Below are positions 27,545 through 51,100 of a stretch of 64,000 bases of DNA, in pieces. The DNA is from Antennarius striatus (Eukaryota; Chordata; Actinopteri; Lophiiformes; Antennariidae). Numbering within the stretch: position 1 is the stretch's first letter; every line of letters begins with the position of its first letter. The translations under genes and the position numbers were made by a program. The notes below the pieces were generated by a model. The model was not told the origin of the DNA, ran no database searches, and was given only the letters and a program-made list of their open reading frames with translations. The stretch lies in the NCBI RefSeq assembly GCF_040054535.1, contig NC_090781.1, positions 8,173,482-8,237,481 on the forward strand. Reading direction: 5' to 3'.

Positions 27545-27800
27545 GGGAATTGTCTTGTCTTCGGCTGCTTATCAAATCAGGGTCACAGGCAAAGTACACT
27601 CTCAACAAGTCGCCAGTTCCTTGCAGGGCCACACAGAAAGACACCCACCCACTCAGGCTCACACCTAATTCACCTAACCTGCATGTTTTTGGTGGTGGGA
27701 GGAAGCTGGAGAACCCACGTAGACACGAGAACATGCAAACACCACACAAAAAGGCCCCTGGTGGAGTCAAACCAAGGACCTAAACTGTGTTTTCTGGGTT
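27545..27800 (+). repeat. Teleost interspersed repeat fragment
   Basis: Contains the common fish repeat series CAAGTCGCCAGT, GCAGGGCCACACAGAAAGAC, CCTAACCTGCATGTTTTTGG, GAGGAAGCTGGAGAACCC and ACATGCAAACACCACAC. I recognise it as a high-copy family but cannot assign a name with confidence. Confidence 0.7.
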
Positions 27801-28440
27801 TTAAGCAGCGCTGCAGTTCTTCTAGAATAATATTCACAGCTGCTCCAACAGCAGATGTTCCCACGGAAACAACCGCTACTTGTCTTATCAACTCTTCTGA
27901 TGGTGCTGAGAGCAGAAAAAAAAACCCATGATAAAACAGAGCAGTTTGATTAGTTAAGAAAAAGAAAAAACACATTCAGTATGATCTGGACAGTCTCTCA
28001 CCAGAGACCCCCCCCCTTCCTCATTTACCCAACTCTGCCCTAACAGGAGGGTCATTACCTTGAGGGTCATTACCCTGCCAGATCTCTTTCACTGGATTTG
28101 TCTTTTCCCTGCCTCTGGCTTTGTGTTTTCCACACTACTGTATAATGGCTCTGAGGATCGTAGTAGTTCTGGCTGTGTTAACGGGGGTCACTGGAAGCCC
28201 CAACGCAACCATGAGACCTGAGGCCGCTTCATCGGACATGACGGCTAATCCCAACAGCGTCCCAGAGACGGTGGAGGAAACACACGCCTTTGGACAGGTG
28301 AGAGCCGACAAGAGCCAGTGCTTTGGGGTGGAACAGTTAGACTGAACACATGGACAGACTGTAGACGTCCAGAAACAAAGAAAGGGACCACTTTTAAAGA
28401 CACACACACATATAAATAAATATATATATATATATATATG

Positions 28441-28446
28441 TTTATT
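28441..28446 (-). terminator. gfm1: Candidate gfm1 polyadenylation signal
   Basis: TTTATT on the plus strand (AATAAA on the minus strand), 255 nt beyond the gfm1 stop and immediately next to a short (TA)n tract at about 28418-28440. It lies between the gfm1 stop and the latexin-family exon 1, so the mature transcripts would not overlap there. Confidence 0.5.
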
Positions 28447-28700
28447 GAAATCAATATAATCAAGACCATAGTTTACAAATCCATTATAAGCCTGAGTCAG
28501 ACACTGAGGTTTCCTTGACAACCGCTAAGGCGTCACTAAAGTCATTGTTAGACATGTCAAACATTTGTGGGATAAAACAGCTTTACCTATACAATAAAAG
28601 TGTCACATTTTTACACGCCTCCATAATTAAATGCAGTATTGATCATGATGACGAGGACGATAAGGGCTGGTGATGTCTCGGCGTTTCCTAGTTTTCCTTC

Positions 28701-38748
<10,048 letters not shown>

Positions 38749-38880
38749 TTTGATGACTGCTCGCACGGCCGATCGATGCCCACCGTGTCGACAACCCCTC
38801 GACTCAAAGTCACGCCGGGTCCCGATGTTACTTCCGCACTACGGAAAGCGAGAGGTAACAAAATGGTCGCTATTGGAGTT
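38749..38880 (-). promoter_or_regulatory. gfm1: gfm1 promoter region
   Basis: Directly upstream of the gfm1 start is CpG-rich, TATA-less DNA with an ETS-type ACTTCCGC near 38830 and an AAAATGGTCGC sequence near 38860 that resembles a YY1 site. This fits promoters of mitochondrial translation genes. Binding is inferred from motif only. Confidence 0.5.
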
Positions 38881-39402
38881 AACGCTAATAACGATGCCGC
38901 GATCTTCTTTTCCTATCTAACAAACAATATCACAGAGGGGCCCAATATGTTTTATTCTTAAAGGATACCGTAAAGACCCATCATGTAATGCCCAGGAAAG
39001 TACCAAAAACGAGACTAAATAAAGAGACGCGTTCAAGTGCGTCCAAACTGCTCTAAAATGACTGAAGACAGCAGAAGGATAACGTTACGTTTGTCTGAAC
39101 GAAACGATACAGTCACCATGTGTCAATAATGCATTGATATGATTTAATTAAAATCACGCAAATACTTTATAAATAAATAACCATGACGATGAAAAATTAG
39201 CCACAATGTGAGGAAAGACGTCATGAAAGAAAATATGGCACGAAATGCTTGTAATAGTAAAATATCATATGATATAAAATCCAACTTTTTAAAAAAATCA
39301 ATTGTAATACATTAATGCATAATTGAACATATCATCTTTTTCAATCAAATATTTTTTTTGGATAAATAATATGAAAAAACACCGAGTCGACGAACCGGCG
39401 CG

Positions 39403-39874
39403 TGACGTCACCGTGTGTATTTCCGCTATTTACAATAAAACTTTGGGGAGAGGGGCGTTTGAGGACCGCAGTTTAAATCAGCTTCTCCCCGGGGTAGCCC
39501 TGACCCGTGTGGCGTGGAGTCTGCTGCTCAGGTTCCGTTAGCTATAACACTTATTATTAGCGTTTATTTCTGGAATTGGCATTTTTTTGCTTAATTCAAA
39601 CTGTTTCGGTAAAATGTGACATTTAAAGACACTCAACTTAAATTTGGCGTTACTTTTTATCGGAGGCTTGGCTAGTTCGAGTGCATATAAAGCTAGCTAA
39701 CGTTTAGCGGTATCACCAGCACTAGCAGAAGCAGCGGTTAGCGACACCTGCCTCACGCCGCCTGTCACCACTCCAACGCCGGACACGCTCCCGTCACCAA
39801 CCGGCTGGTGGAAACGTGCCAAGCCAAAGCAGCTGCGTCACAGTCGGCAGTGGAGGATCTCAAGGGTGGGTCTG
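39403..39874 (+). promoter_or_regulatory. itpkc: Probable itpkc promoter and noncoding first exon
   Basis: A perfect CRE palindrome TGACGTCA lies at 39403-39410 in GC-rich DNA. About 460 bp later there is a good splice donor (TCTG then GTGAGT, 39874/39875). The itpkc coding exon is preceded by an acceptor (TATTTTATAG) at 42020, so an untranslated exon here spliced to 42021 is the simplest model. No other gene start competes for this region. Transcript data are not available to me. Confidence 0.55.
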
Positions 39875-40741
39875 GTGAGTTCGGAACAATATTTAAAAAT
39901 GCAGAAAGCTAGTTATTTGTCAGCTTTAGGATAGTATTTATATAATTGTTTTTTTTTAATATACTGGTTTAGATTTAGAATTTCTTAAGGTAACATTTAA
40001 AAATAAGAGTGTTCTTAAAATTCGGAGCAACATTTACACTAATAGACTGTTTTTTTACACTGAAAGTAAATCTATGTGTAAATGTTTCCATTGTGGTCAC
40101 ATAGCTCCTGTGTGATTTGATCTTTTGGGGTGTCATGTTTGAAAGAGAATGAGTAGTATATGTCTCACACTGAGTGTTTGCACCAATTGATTCAATGACA
40201 GATCTACACCAGACCCATGGCCATTCATTCAGATGAGTCACAATGTATGATCGTTTATAATTTGATTGCACAAGAATGTACTTGATGAGCTGTTCTTTCC
40301 ATTGTTATCCTTCCTGTGTCGTTTCCTTTCTGTGGGTCAAGTCTGACAGTGAATGACACTCACAAGTGGCATCAAGTGCTTAGAATGAATGAGGATTCTG
40401 TTCTGTATGTCCTGTAATGTGATTATTAATACATGAAAAGCTTCTATCTCATTAATTGTTTTTATGATCTTTGGTTGGGCATGTGAAGTTGTAGAATTTG
40501 GAATAAAGTAGTTCCTAGTTGGCTGGAATTTTTGACTACAGAATACAAAAGGAATGAATCATGTAGCTTTAAGATTTCCAGTTTTTCCATTATCACTCAG
40601 GACTAAACTCAGAGTTGAGGCCTAGTTTGGTATTTGTTGTGTTTACGCCTCCTTAGATGTACTGGACTCTCAGTGCTGAGAGGATTATAGTAGTTCATTT
40701 AGTCCATAAAATAGACTGTTTCAGTTTTGGAAAGTGGATCA

Positions 40742-41209
40742 AATAATAATAATAATAATAATAATCTATACTTTAATCATCCCTCTTGGGGAAATTCTTT
40801 TTACACTCACACTTCACACATGTACATATATGTGTGTTAATTACACACACGGGGTTACAGGCCCCTGAACAAAGAACACACTAGGGGCCTGTAGGCATGC
40901 AATTAGTCAAGAGAGGACATATAGAGTACAAGGGAGGCGGAGTGACAGGTCGCGCTCCAATGAGCATCTTGTAGGGGGGACGGCGCCTTGCTCAAGGGCG
41001 CCTTGCTCAAGGGCGCCTTGCTCAAGGGCGCCTTGCTCAAGGGCGCCTCGCTCAAGGGAGCCTCGGCAGTTGCTGGGAGGTGAGCCGACAACTCCCACCG
41101 TTGACTCACACTCGGTTGGATGTTCTGGCGGGAGCGGGATTCGAGCCCCCGATGGCTGGGCGATCCTGTCTACAAGACGATTGCGCTACCGCTGAGCCAC
41201 TGCCGCCCC
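40742..41209 (-). mobile_element. tRNA-derived SINE, minus strand
   Basis: Read on the minus strand, the element starts with a tRNA-like head: an A box within 41184-41200 (GTGGCTCAGCGGTAGCG) and a B box within 41136-41147 (GGCTCGAATCCC). It continues through a body containing a 15-bp minisatellite, and ends with a conserved LINE-like tail (AATTTCCCCAAGAGGGATGA) and an (ATT)n 3' end at 40742-40764. It lies in the itpkc 5' UTR intron. Confidence 0.85.
40982..41066. repeat. 15-bp minisatellite inside the SINE
   Basis: Five tandem copies of GGCGCCTTGCTCAAG (the last with one substitution) plus a diverged partial sixth. The period is a multiple of three, so it opens a false frame on the minus strand with a pentapeptide repeat (LSKAP). 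Confidence 0.95.
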
Positions 41210-42105
41210 AATAAGCAAACTTTTTCTATTTTTTTTGTGTTCATTTCCATCCCCTCGACCTAAAATCTGTTAAATATTCAGTTTATTGTGTCGAAATAAT
41301 GAAAATGCCCCTTCAACTGGAACTGTATAAATGTCGATATGTAAAACAATTGTTTCAAATAGTTTATTTAGATTTCTTTCATCATTTAGACGTTAATGCC
41401 ATATTTTTAAGTCTCCTGTTTTTAATGTTACCCACCAGTTTGATTTGGTGTCTCATGAAAAAATACACCTCATATCTCTGAATGCTAGTGAAAAGGCTGT
41501 TGATCACAAAAACCATCTTACCTAGTGTGCTGTCACAGGAGGGCAGTATCATGCTGACAGTTAGGCGTGAAAACCTTCAGAACTCTTTCAAATGTATTTG
41601 AAAAGTTGACATTATTTTGTACTCTTTGCTGTCTGATTTTTAAAGTACCCCTCCTGTCATATTGTCCTGGGAAGAAGTACTATATGTTGGTGGTTATTTG
41701 GTGTTACTTGGCTTTCCACTGTCAGTTTATTTCTTGATGCTCTGGAAATAATATCAGAATTTCCGTAAAGATAAATCTGTTTTTAATCTACATTGTGGGG
41801 CCAGTAAATTGGAACAATTGAGAATATGCGTGTGCTTTGTGTGTGATGTTAATGATTACAGTTTCAGTCTGATTAATTCAGCTGACTGTGAGGGCCTTTA
41901 TTGTTGTAGGTCATTGTGTTTGGTATTCGTCATCAGCGTGTCCCCAAGGAGGTGAAAAATGCTTGGAGTTACGTAAGAATCCCCAGGATTGAGTAATTGA
42001 TACCTTTCTATATTTTATAGGACTTACGTCTACGTGGTCTGAACTATTCAGACTCTACGAGGGTGTGTCCAGGTTACTGGGAGCTGCACTACTACGGAAG
42101 GCAGG

Positions 42106-45100
42106 ATGGGCCAAACTCGCTCGGATCTAGCGAGCACAGCCTCCACCGCAGACAGAGCGAAATGGAATCCAGGCAAGACGGTCCAGTGTCTCCGTATCCG
42201 CGGATGTAGGAGCGGAGAAAAGCAACCTTGTGATCGAATAATCAGGAATCCAATGAAAAACAAAGCGCTGACGTGTTTGGGAAGAAGAAAGCGAGACTCC
42301 AGTCAACCTGAAACGGACTTAGACAACAGAAACCAGCCCGGAGATCCAACAACGCGCCGCGATTACAGAACAGGAAAGTTACCCAGGGACGAGTGCGTGT
42401 CGACGGCTGGGGAACAGCGAGCATCCTCGTGTGGGTTTGAGATTCCACGGTGCCTAGATGTTGGTAATGAACGAGCTGACGACGTGAACCGCGGAGCAAC
42501 GTTTCGTCCGTCCGATGCGTCAAGTTTGGAAACACGGACGGGTGAAATCATTGGGGCAGGCTGCGAGGAACCACAACCCGAGCGAGAGGACAATGCCTCC
42601 GAGCCCACCACGAGGACCATGGAAGATATTCGGCTGCGGGTAACGAACGAGGATCGACTTGTGTCTGAGGTCAGAGAATTAACCTGTAGTAGTGTGAGTT
42701 CTGCCCTGCGACTCACCTCCGACCCCGACACGGAGCGGACTTTGACCTCTTTGCGCTCGGATCGTAGTGAAGGCAGACTGACTGTAACGACGAACAATCA
42801 CTCCGAGTCCGAGATGACCAAAACTAAGTGCAGTCTTGTCTCAAGTCCGACCAAAGCGGCCGGTGACCAAAGTAAAGGTGAGGTAGACGCAGCGAGACAA
42901 AGGGACTCGGATCAGGCCCCTCTTGGTCCCACAGGAGGCCGAAGTTACCCAGGAACTATACCCAAACTCATCATCACCAGAGACCCCAGCCCGATCCGCT
43001 CTCCGGAGACACCGACCCGGGCAGAGCTCAACACCGGCTCATGTCTGGACCTGCACCCGGATGACGAGTCTCCCTGCTCGGACAGTGGCTGCGGAGGGTC
43101 CCCTGCGCTGATGCGCTCACCGAGGAAGCTGTCCAATTCTTCCTCCATCGGCCTGTCCTCAGCCTCGTCCTTTGAAGAGTCAGAGGATGACTACACTGGA
43201 AGTGACATCGAATCCAGTTTGTCTCCAGCCCGTTCTCTGTGCAGCCCGGACGACGGGACAGGGGTGAGTAGTGTTCCAATGCTTTTAATGGTCTTTGCAG
43301 AAGTTTTAACCACATGAACGGTATCATGTTTACATTTATGTGTTGCTAGCTAGCCTACAAAAATTACAGTAGGCCCTGCTTTGTTTCTTCAAATACAAAA
43401 CCATGTGTTCTGGTAGACATGGAGTGAGAAGGTTTCCTTACAGCTGCAAAAGAAGTAATTTGAGCAAAATAATAGAGCAGATTATAATAAGCAGACACAG
43501 TACAGACACTGCATGCAAACCCCTGCAGCAGCTTTCAGACATTAACTGTTGTATGGCTGTTGAACTCTTGGTAATGTTAGAAAGGCTGGACAGATCTCTA
43601 TATTGTATTGATAGTTGAAGATGATAATTTCATGTCATGTGTCATGAAATTACGCATGACATGAAATTATCATGTCATGCGTAATGGGAATACTTTTGTG
43701 CGAGTTAAGTAAAGGGTATTCTTTAGAAACATGTACTGTGTTGAATGTGTGTCCCATGTGGCTTTGATGGATCTTTGTGTGAAAAACGGTAGTTTCAAGC
43801 CTCCAAGGTCGGAGTACACTTCCCTGATAATGCATTACAATACATTTAAATCAAATGACAGGAAACTGCTCCAATCTCCCACCCCCCACTCATGACCCAT
43901 GGTCACATGGCTTTGGTGTGCTCAGCTGTAGGACCATTTACACATGGTCAGAATTTGTGTTTGGATTATCTGTCATCACTTTGCAGTTGCCACTTTTGCT
44001 TAGTAAAAATCATATGCAAACAGTCTTAAACAGTACGTGAGCAAACTGGAAGTTGTTTTACGGACCCCTGAGGCTTCTGTTTTTCCTTTCCTCCAGACAT
44101 GTGATGTATTTAAAGTTTCCAAGTAGGAAGTCTCGATGCCCCCCTTCCAGTCGTGAGGCTTTGATGCACTGTAGTCTAAAAACAGGATGTCTACACTGGA
44201 GACAGTCTTCCAATCTCAATCTAAACTAGCCACCTCCTGTATCAGCCGAAGTTTTCCGCCCATGTCTCCCAACATGTTGAAATGTGTTAATTTTTCCACA
44301 TGCTAATCATACCGTGCTACCCAAAACATAGTATCCCAACAAAAATTGTACTAACATCTGTTAAAAAAAAATGACCCCAATATTTTTCCCCTCATTTTTT
44401 GGTAATTTGGTGACATGTGACAGACAGACATGTGACTCTGGGGAAAATCTGAGAGGTTTGTTTTCTAAGTCCCAGCTTGGACCAAATAGACCACTAACAC
44501 CACTATCATTTCCTTTCTAGTACCCATGTTGTGTAAGTAACATGTAATTGCATACATTAGTTTACCTGTGGTGGTGCAGGAAAGTGATTGCACAACTCTT
44601 CATCAAAAATCTGGTCTAAAGTTGCTGTTGCCATTTAAAGAACTATATATGTCTATCTACACTGGTTCACTGATGCATGGGACGAATGATATCAACTAAA
44701 TCTGCATAGACATTGTTGTCCGCGCCCCTACCCACAGAACAGGTTATTTTGTCCTGTCTAGCGACTCACACCCACACCGACATTCCACTCTCCTTCACCG
44801 ACACCTCGGGATTAATCAAGAGAACAGATTTAGTCCGAATAACTTCACTCTAAACTTTGACTGTAAATTAAGTGTGACCTGGATGTATTGAAGAGTGAAG
44901 GGACATTCAAATAGTTCATCGTATTTAAAAGTTGATGCTTGAGAGCAAATGGCACAGGTTCACACTTTTACTCTTGGGTGAGGCCTGAAAGTACTTTAAT
45001 ATTTGATTATTAAAAAAATCATTCTTAAATAATTATTTCACACACCGATTTATCATTTGTTCATCAGAATAATTTTTACATGAACTCTGGGGTCTGATCA

Positions 45101-48100
45101 GACTTGTCACACCTTAATTCCATACGCAGGAATGTGCAGCATCCCTCCTCTTCCTCCTCATGTTTTAAACATTGGTATTGATATAAATGTTCCTAAACAG
45201 TTCCTGGCATGTTACTTTGCACCTAGATTACACTTTGTTTAACAACCAGAAGGAGTTGTACAAATGCCGACAGCTTGAGACTGTGTCCTTGAGATTGTTT
45301 GAACAGGGCCCTATGTATTTTATAGGGACAATGTTCTTTGTTAACTGTGTTTAATGTTCCACTCATATGGCTGCATGAAAAGTTGCATCAGCTACCTTAT
45401 ATCAGTATGTTAACGTATTACAGGTAATTCTGTGAACATAAATGTTCATCTCCCGCCAGGTATTCTATTAACACGCATCTTCTTTCCATAATTCATTGAA
45501 ACTTGAATACTATAGTTGCTTTTCATCCGGAGGGGTTGGCTCAGTTATGTTTCTATCATATTTTCCAATGATTATGATGACAAATATAAAATGTGTCTTA
45601 ATAAGCTCAACAACTCAGCTTTAGGATATACTGTACTAAGGATTATTGTCATTATCAATTCATATAAAAGTTTCAACAAATTTAAAATTTCTCACAGACC
45701 AGAATGGCATTTTAAAGATTTGTCTCGCTGAAAACGGACTCAGTTGACAGTATTATAAAAACAGTCAAGAATGTTTTGCTCTCCAGGGCTGAACGCGTCA
45801 AACATGTTGATTGGCTGCAAGTTACAGCAATGATTTTTGAATTTCCAAACCGTTGGACTTTGCAATTTCCTGACTATTACGCTGACAGCCAGGACATGAG
45901 CAACCTGAGAAGCTGCACTTCAGCTAACAAACAGAAGGACGCTTACTTGTTGTTTCTGATAAGAGCTGTGTAGTAATGGACACATTATGTCCTCCAGTTT
46001 AGTTAAAGCCTTGGATTTAATACCAACCAGGGTGTGTTTGTTGTCATTGGCTTTAAATGCTGTGGCCAACCTGCCTGCTCCGTCAAATCAGATGCGTTTG
46101 GTACACTGTGACGTGAGCAGATACTTGCTCAAACATGCATTCTCAGACACACACACACATCTGTAGATGCCGTCTTGCATTCAGAGTTCAGCGTGTGTCA
46201 TGGAAAATTGGGCTGAAGGCAGAGCCAGTTGCTAGGCAACTTTTTTGCCATGTATGGTAATTTTTTTTCTCTTTGCGTTCTCCATTTCACACACAGTATC
46301 TACTGTAAGTATGACTGTAATTTACACAAACACTGGAGTCAACAATGTTATAGAATTGATTGACATAAATAATATAAAAAATACACTTAACACTTTATTC
46401 TTAAACACTATAATACAATATAATAGAAACAAAGAAGACGATGAGCATAGCTGACAAACACAGAGTACGGGCCCTGAAACTGAACACGTGAAGAGTTTTT
46501 ATTTATTTATGCGTGTTTATCCACAAGGCACAACCGCAGAGCATTTTTTTGTAGCAGCTATTACACAAAGTCCCACTCAGCCCTTCCACAACGCCTAAAC
46601 ATAAAATCCATTCTACATGGGGAAAACAAAGACAGCTGAAATGTAGTTCATGCCGTTTGTTTTCTGGCATTTCTATTATGTATAAATCGTGTTGTATTTC
46701 TGTGCGCCATGGAGAAAGTATTTGCCTTCGTCTTTAGTCAAAGAAGCAATAGCACATGTGAATGAAAAGGGGGTTATTTTTTATTGTAAATTTCATATCT
46801 TCAAATATATGTAATGAAGTAAAACAAAAGTATTTCCATCTTATTTGAAGCGAAATAGAAGCATCTATACTAGCATACAATGGAATACTTCTTGCATTTG
46901 TGTTGATACTCTACTGGTAATCCCGTCATACTGTCAATGCAAAATAAAAAAATTGTCAGCACTAATATACATATGAGATAATGCATTACAACGCAAATTA
47001 TAATCAGTGGCATCACGGTTTAACGCTATCAGAGGTACTTTTTGTGAAGGTGGGATGTTGGTGATGTTTTGAAGCCGTGCCTCCTCCTGAGCGTTGGCTT
47101 GCCCACCACAGCCGTTTGAACACTGAAGCCCTGAGACAGGGGAAAGGGATGTGGTTTGATATAAACTAGTTTAGAGAGCAGAGCCTGACTGTAGTGTGGT
47201 GTCAGTAGTGTATGCATATCTAGTCCTATTATGTAGCTGATGATAGTTGTCTGACGGGTTCTACCCTATATCCACACACACCCCTCTGGAAGCTGCAGAT
47301 AGTGAGGAATTTGTCATGCTGACAATAGGGGAGTGCTGGAGGGGAATGGGAAGGCTCTTCTACCCCCATGTTGTTAGTCGGTTATGAATCGGATTGGCTC
47401 AGTATAGATCTCGCTAGGATTAGGGTATGAAACAAAGACAAATACAAAGGTTAGCTTGAGGAGAAGACTTCTGCCTTCAGGGAGTGAGGAGTTTGTTTGT
47501 TTCTTTATGTGAGGAAGTGAAAGGAATTGGGGGTGCTAGTTCCAACAGGCACACCAGAACGCAAGAGAAAAACAACAGCTTTTGGTTGGCAGGTGTGTGG
47601 ATGTGCTTGATGACAGCAAAAAAACCAAAACAACATCCAGTATTGAAAGTCTTTAGAGAGGAAGGAAAGTGATGGGATGTTGAAACAGGAGAAATTACAC
47701 ATTCTGAGGACAGAAAACGTTGTAGAGAAGGCGTGGTGTTTATGAGTGAATTTATAAGCAGAGCCAAATACCAGGCAACACAAGCACCAGTTTACATTAA
47801 AGCCAAAAGCAAATGGCTAAACCATTGGCATAAAACCAGAGCTGAGTGTCGAGAGCTAACGGCTGGCTCTGTTGAAGAAGGTCAGGTGTTGTGAGGGACT
47901 CTGAGACGACATGGAGGCATACACCCATGGGGCTGGTGGTGATCCTTTGCTGACGGTGCGGAGGGTTTTGCGGAGGCTGCTTTCCTGCTTCTTCTCTGGA
48001 ACGTTGTGTGCTTGTGTTGGCACCCTCCTCCTACTCCACGACTGCGCTGTCTGCCAGGTAAGACGTAGAACGTGGATCGTTGGATTACGCCTGTTCAGAC

Positions 48101-51100
48101 CCAGAGTACACTATCCACGCCTCTCCACAAACATGAAGCTAGAAAAGATAAAATCATAGGCAGGTGACCGGTTTAGCCGTCCTTACATAACCTGATTGAT
48201 ATCTGTGTTGCTGCCATTACAGTATGTGATGGTTTTTTTGCACACGGTTGACTGTCCTTTGGTTTAAACAAAGATGTACTATTGTGCTTCAGGCAAAAAT
48301 ACTTTGAGCAATCTTTCAGATTTAAGTGTTGTTCCCACAGCCTTACCTCAGCCTGACGGAGAATAAAGAAAAGTATTCCAAGTGTGTAGCTGTCAATTTA
48401 CTCAGGCTGTTATTCAAATCTAATATGAAATTAAATCGATAGATATATTTACCACAATGAACTGAGGAACTATATTTAAAATATCTCTTTTATCATGTTC
48501 TCAAGTTCTTTGTTGTAAACAGGTAGACTTCCTCTGAAAATGCTCAACATGAAAAATAACCACGCAGTTAAAGTGAGAATCTGAGATATAAAGATACACG
48601 ATGAGGTTAGCAGCACTGCTAGCTGACCAACATTTATAATTTTGGGTTATAATTGGTGATAATAGATATGCAGAGATGTAAAAAGGAAGTAACTGTTAGG
48701 TTACAGTAGCAAGTGATGTCAGTGACCAGATTGTGGGCTTATCTGTGGTCAGCGTGGCAAACATCTTCCCTGGACTCTGTGTAATAAATGGAGCTTGTGC
48801 GTCTGTGGAGGTTGAAAGAGGGAAGGGGAAGATGATGGAGACGCTCTTGTAGTCGCTGACTTCTGGTGTTTTCATGTGACGCAGAGGGAGCTGGTAGAGA
48901 CATGTCAGCGTTTGTCTCTGTTGCTTCTAACAGGCTCTAGAAACATTCTCAGCATTCCCTCCAAATATTCAGAAGATTCAAGGAGTGAGGGGACAGGAGC
49001 ATAGGAAAACAAAAGGGAATGTAGCCTACTCATGACCACCATTGCTTTGGGAAAAGACAGGGAAAGATGATCCGTTGTATGCGAGTTATGTAACTGAACT
49101 GGAGATGACCATGGTTGGTGGGGGTGAAGAGAGCAGACAACACAATATGTTAACAGTCAGAGGACAGGCAACATGAGCTCATCTGAGATGGTGGTTTCAG
49201 TCAGACATACTTGAGCCCACAGGAGAAAAATGCTTGGCTGTCAGATAGAGGCATTTAGAGAGAGAGAGAATGGGATAGGGAGAGAGAGAGAGAGACTGAT
49301 GGCATGTAGACGAGTAAGACAAGACAGGCCGGAGTAGTACAACTACCATGACTCACGGCAAATGAAATGGTAGCTGTGGTCTGAAGGCTCAACCTGGTGG
49401 GTTCCTCGTCCACAAAGAAACGTCATGTCAGATTATTTTTAGAACACAGTGATAGTGTCTTGGATTTAATTTAGTCTATTTACAGCAACAACAAGACGGG
49501 AAAGACCAATCATTCCAGTTTTACATAAACACTGAATGTGTGAATTGTTGTGATCTTTAACATTTGCATAGCATCAAACCTAGAAAGACAACTGGATCGA
49601 TTAGATGGACATGTTAAAGACGTCAACCAAAGGTCTATTTTATTTTGACGAGTGAGAAAAGACCTGTTACCAACTTTACCCAGCGTGTTCATAATTCTCT
49701 TTATTTCAGTACAATGGAGGCCGACCTGGCGACAGTTTTACTGTACAGCTTGGGTGGGGTGTCTGCAAGTGGATTGTTTCGTGATGCGGCGCCAGATTAG
49801 GGGATTTGTTGATTGTTAACAACCTGAAAATTTTGTACCGCTTGAACACGGATGACATGTTTTCAATGTGAACGAGAGGCTAGGAAATGTTTAGGTCTGA
49901 GTGATGCCACCATTTAAATGGAAGGAGGTATAAAGCATTCAGGAAGCACACCAAGAAAAATAACAATATTTTGAGGCATCTTGTTGACAAATAGCGAACA
50001 TGGGCGATCATTTGCCTTCCCCCAGTTGTTGTTGGGGGAAGTCATTATTCAAGAGGTTGAAACGTGAGAACCACATGCCCATCAGGCTGGGTACGCTGGT
50101 CGCAATGCTTGTGGTCTGATTACTGGAATATGTCAGAATGAGTGAGAGGAAATCATGTTATGTTGCTTGTCGTAACAAAACATGATCTGTTGAAATGCAG
50201 TCGGTCTTCGTGTTTTCATCACTGCTCTTTGTTCTGATGTGGCCGAGGTTATGTCAGGGTTGACTTGTTGTTTGGATCGGCAGCTCGGATCATGGATGTC
50301 TTGTAATCAGATTGCAGCATTTTCTGCACTATAAGGCACATTGGATTATAAGGCGCACTGTTGGTTTTTTAGAAAATTAAAGACTTCTGGGTGAGCCTTA
50401 TAGTGCGGAAAATACTGTACTCTCTGCCTCTGGTGTCTCATAAGTGCTGACAGTTACCAGATGCATCCCATCACAGAATTACAGAATCATTAATTGTGAG
50501 ACCGATGTCTCTATCAAACAATGATAAATATTTTGTCTTTCATTACCTCTGCCTACAGGAGGTGAAGAGCAGGGACTCTCCACATTTTCTCATTGTTGTT
50601 TTTTTTGTTTATCTGGAGGATATTTTAATTTCATGATAGTGTCATGTTGACACTATCAAGGCAAACACTCGTGTGCCACTAATCTGGAGCTGAGATAATG
50701 TGGATTAAGATTCATTCAAATGATTTCATGCATCTGTGAATGTCAAATCAAGATGAAAAACACCCAGCGGGGCTGAGTTGTGGTCTTTTTGTGATTTTTA
50801 GCCAACGACGAAGGTTGTGAGTTCTGTAAACACTCAAAGATAAGATTTTTCTGCACTTTGGAACATTTTGAGTTGAGAATCAGCTCTTTAATTTCAAATA
50901 GACCACGTTGTTTCTTCCTTCTTAAACACAGAGCCACAGCTTGGTGTGAGTGTGTGTGTGTTGTTTTTTGTGACAGACATTCAACTAAGCAGATGTGGAA
51001 AGAATGCTGTGATGAGAGCTCAGATATGTAAACAGTAGGCCAGGCGGGTAGCTTCAGTGTCACTCACCAACAACATTGTTATTGTTCCAACCCTTTGAAA

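Noticed and set aside
40982-41066. CRISPR-like short direct repeats
   Set aside because: Copies are directly adjacent with no spacers, in a vertebrate genome, inside a SINE.
42363-43327. Minus-strand frames opposite itpkc exon 1
   Set aside because: Shadows of a long, compositionally biased exon; no splice signals or similarity.
45516-46454. Small plus-strand frames in itpkc intron 1
   Set aside because: Short, AT-rich, no donor or acceptor in a suitable phase and no recognisable protein.
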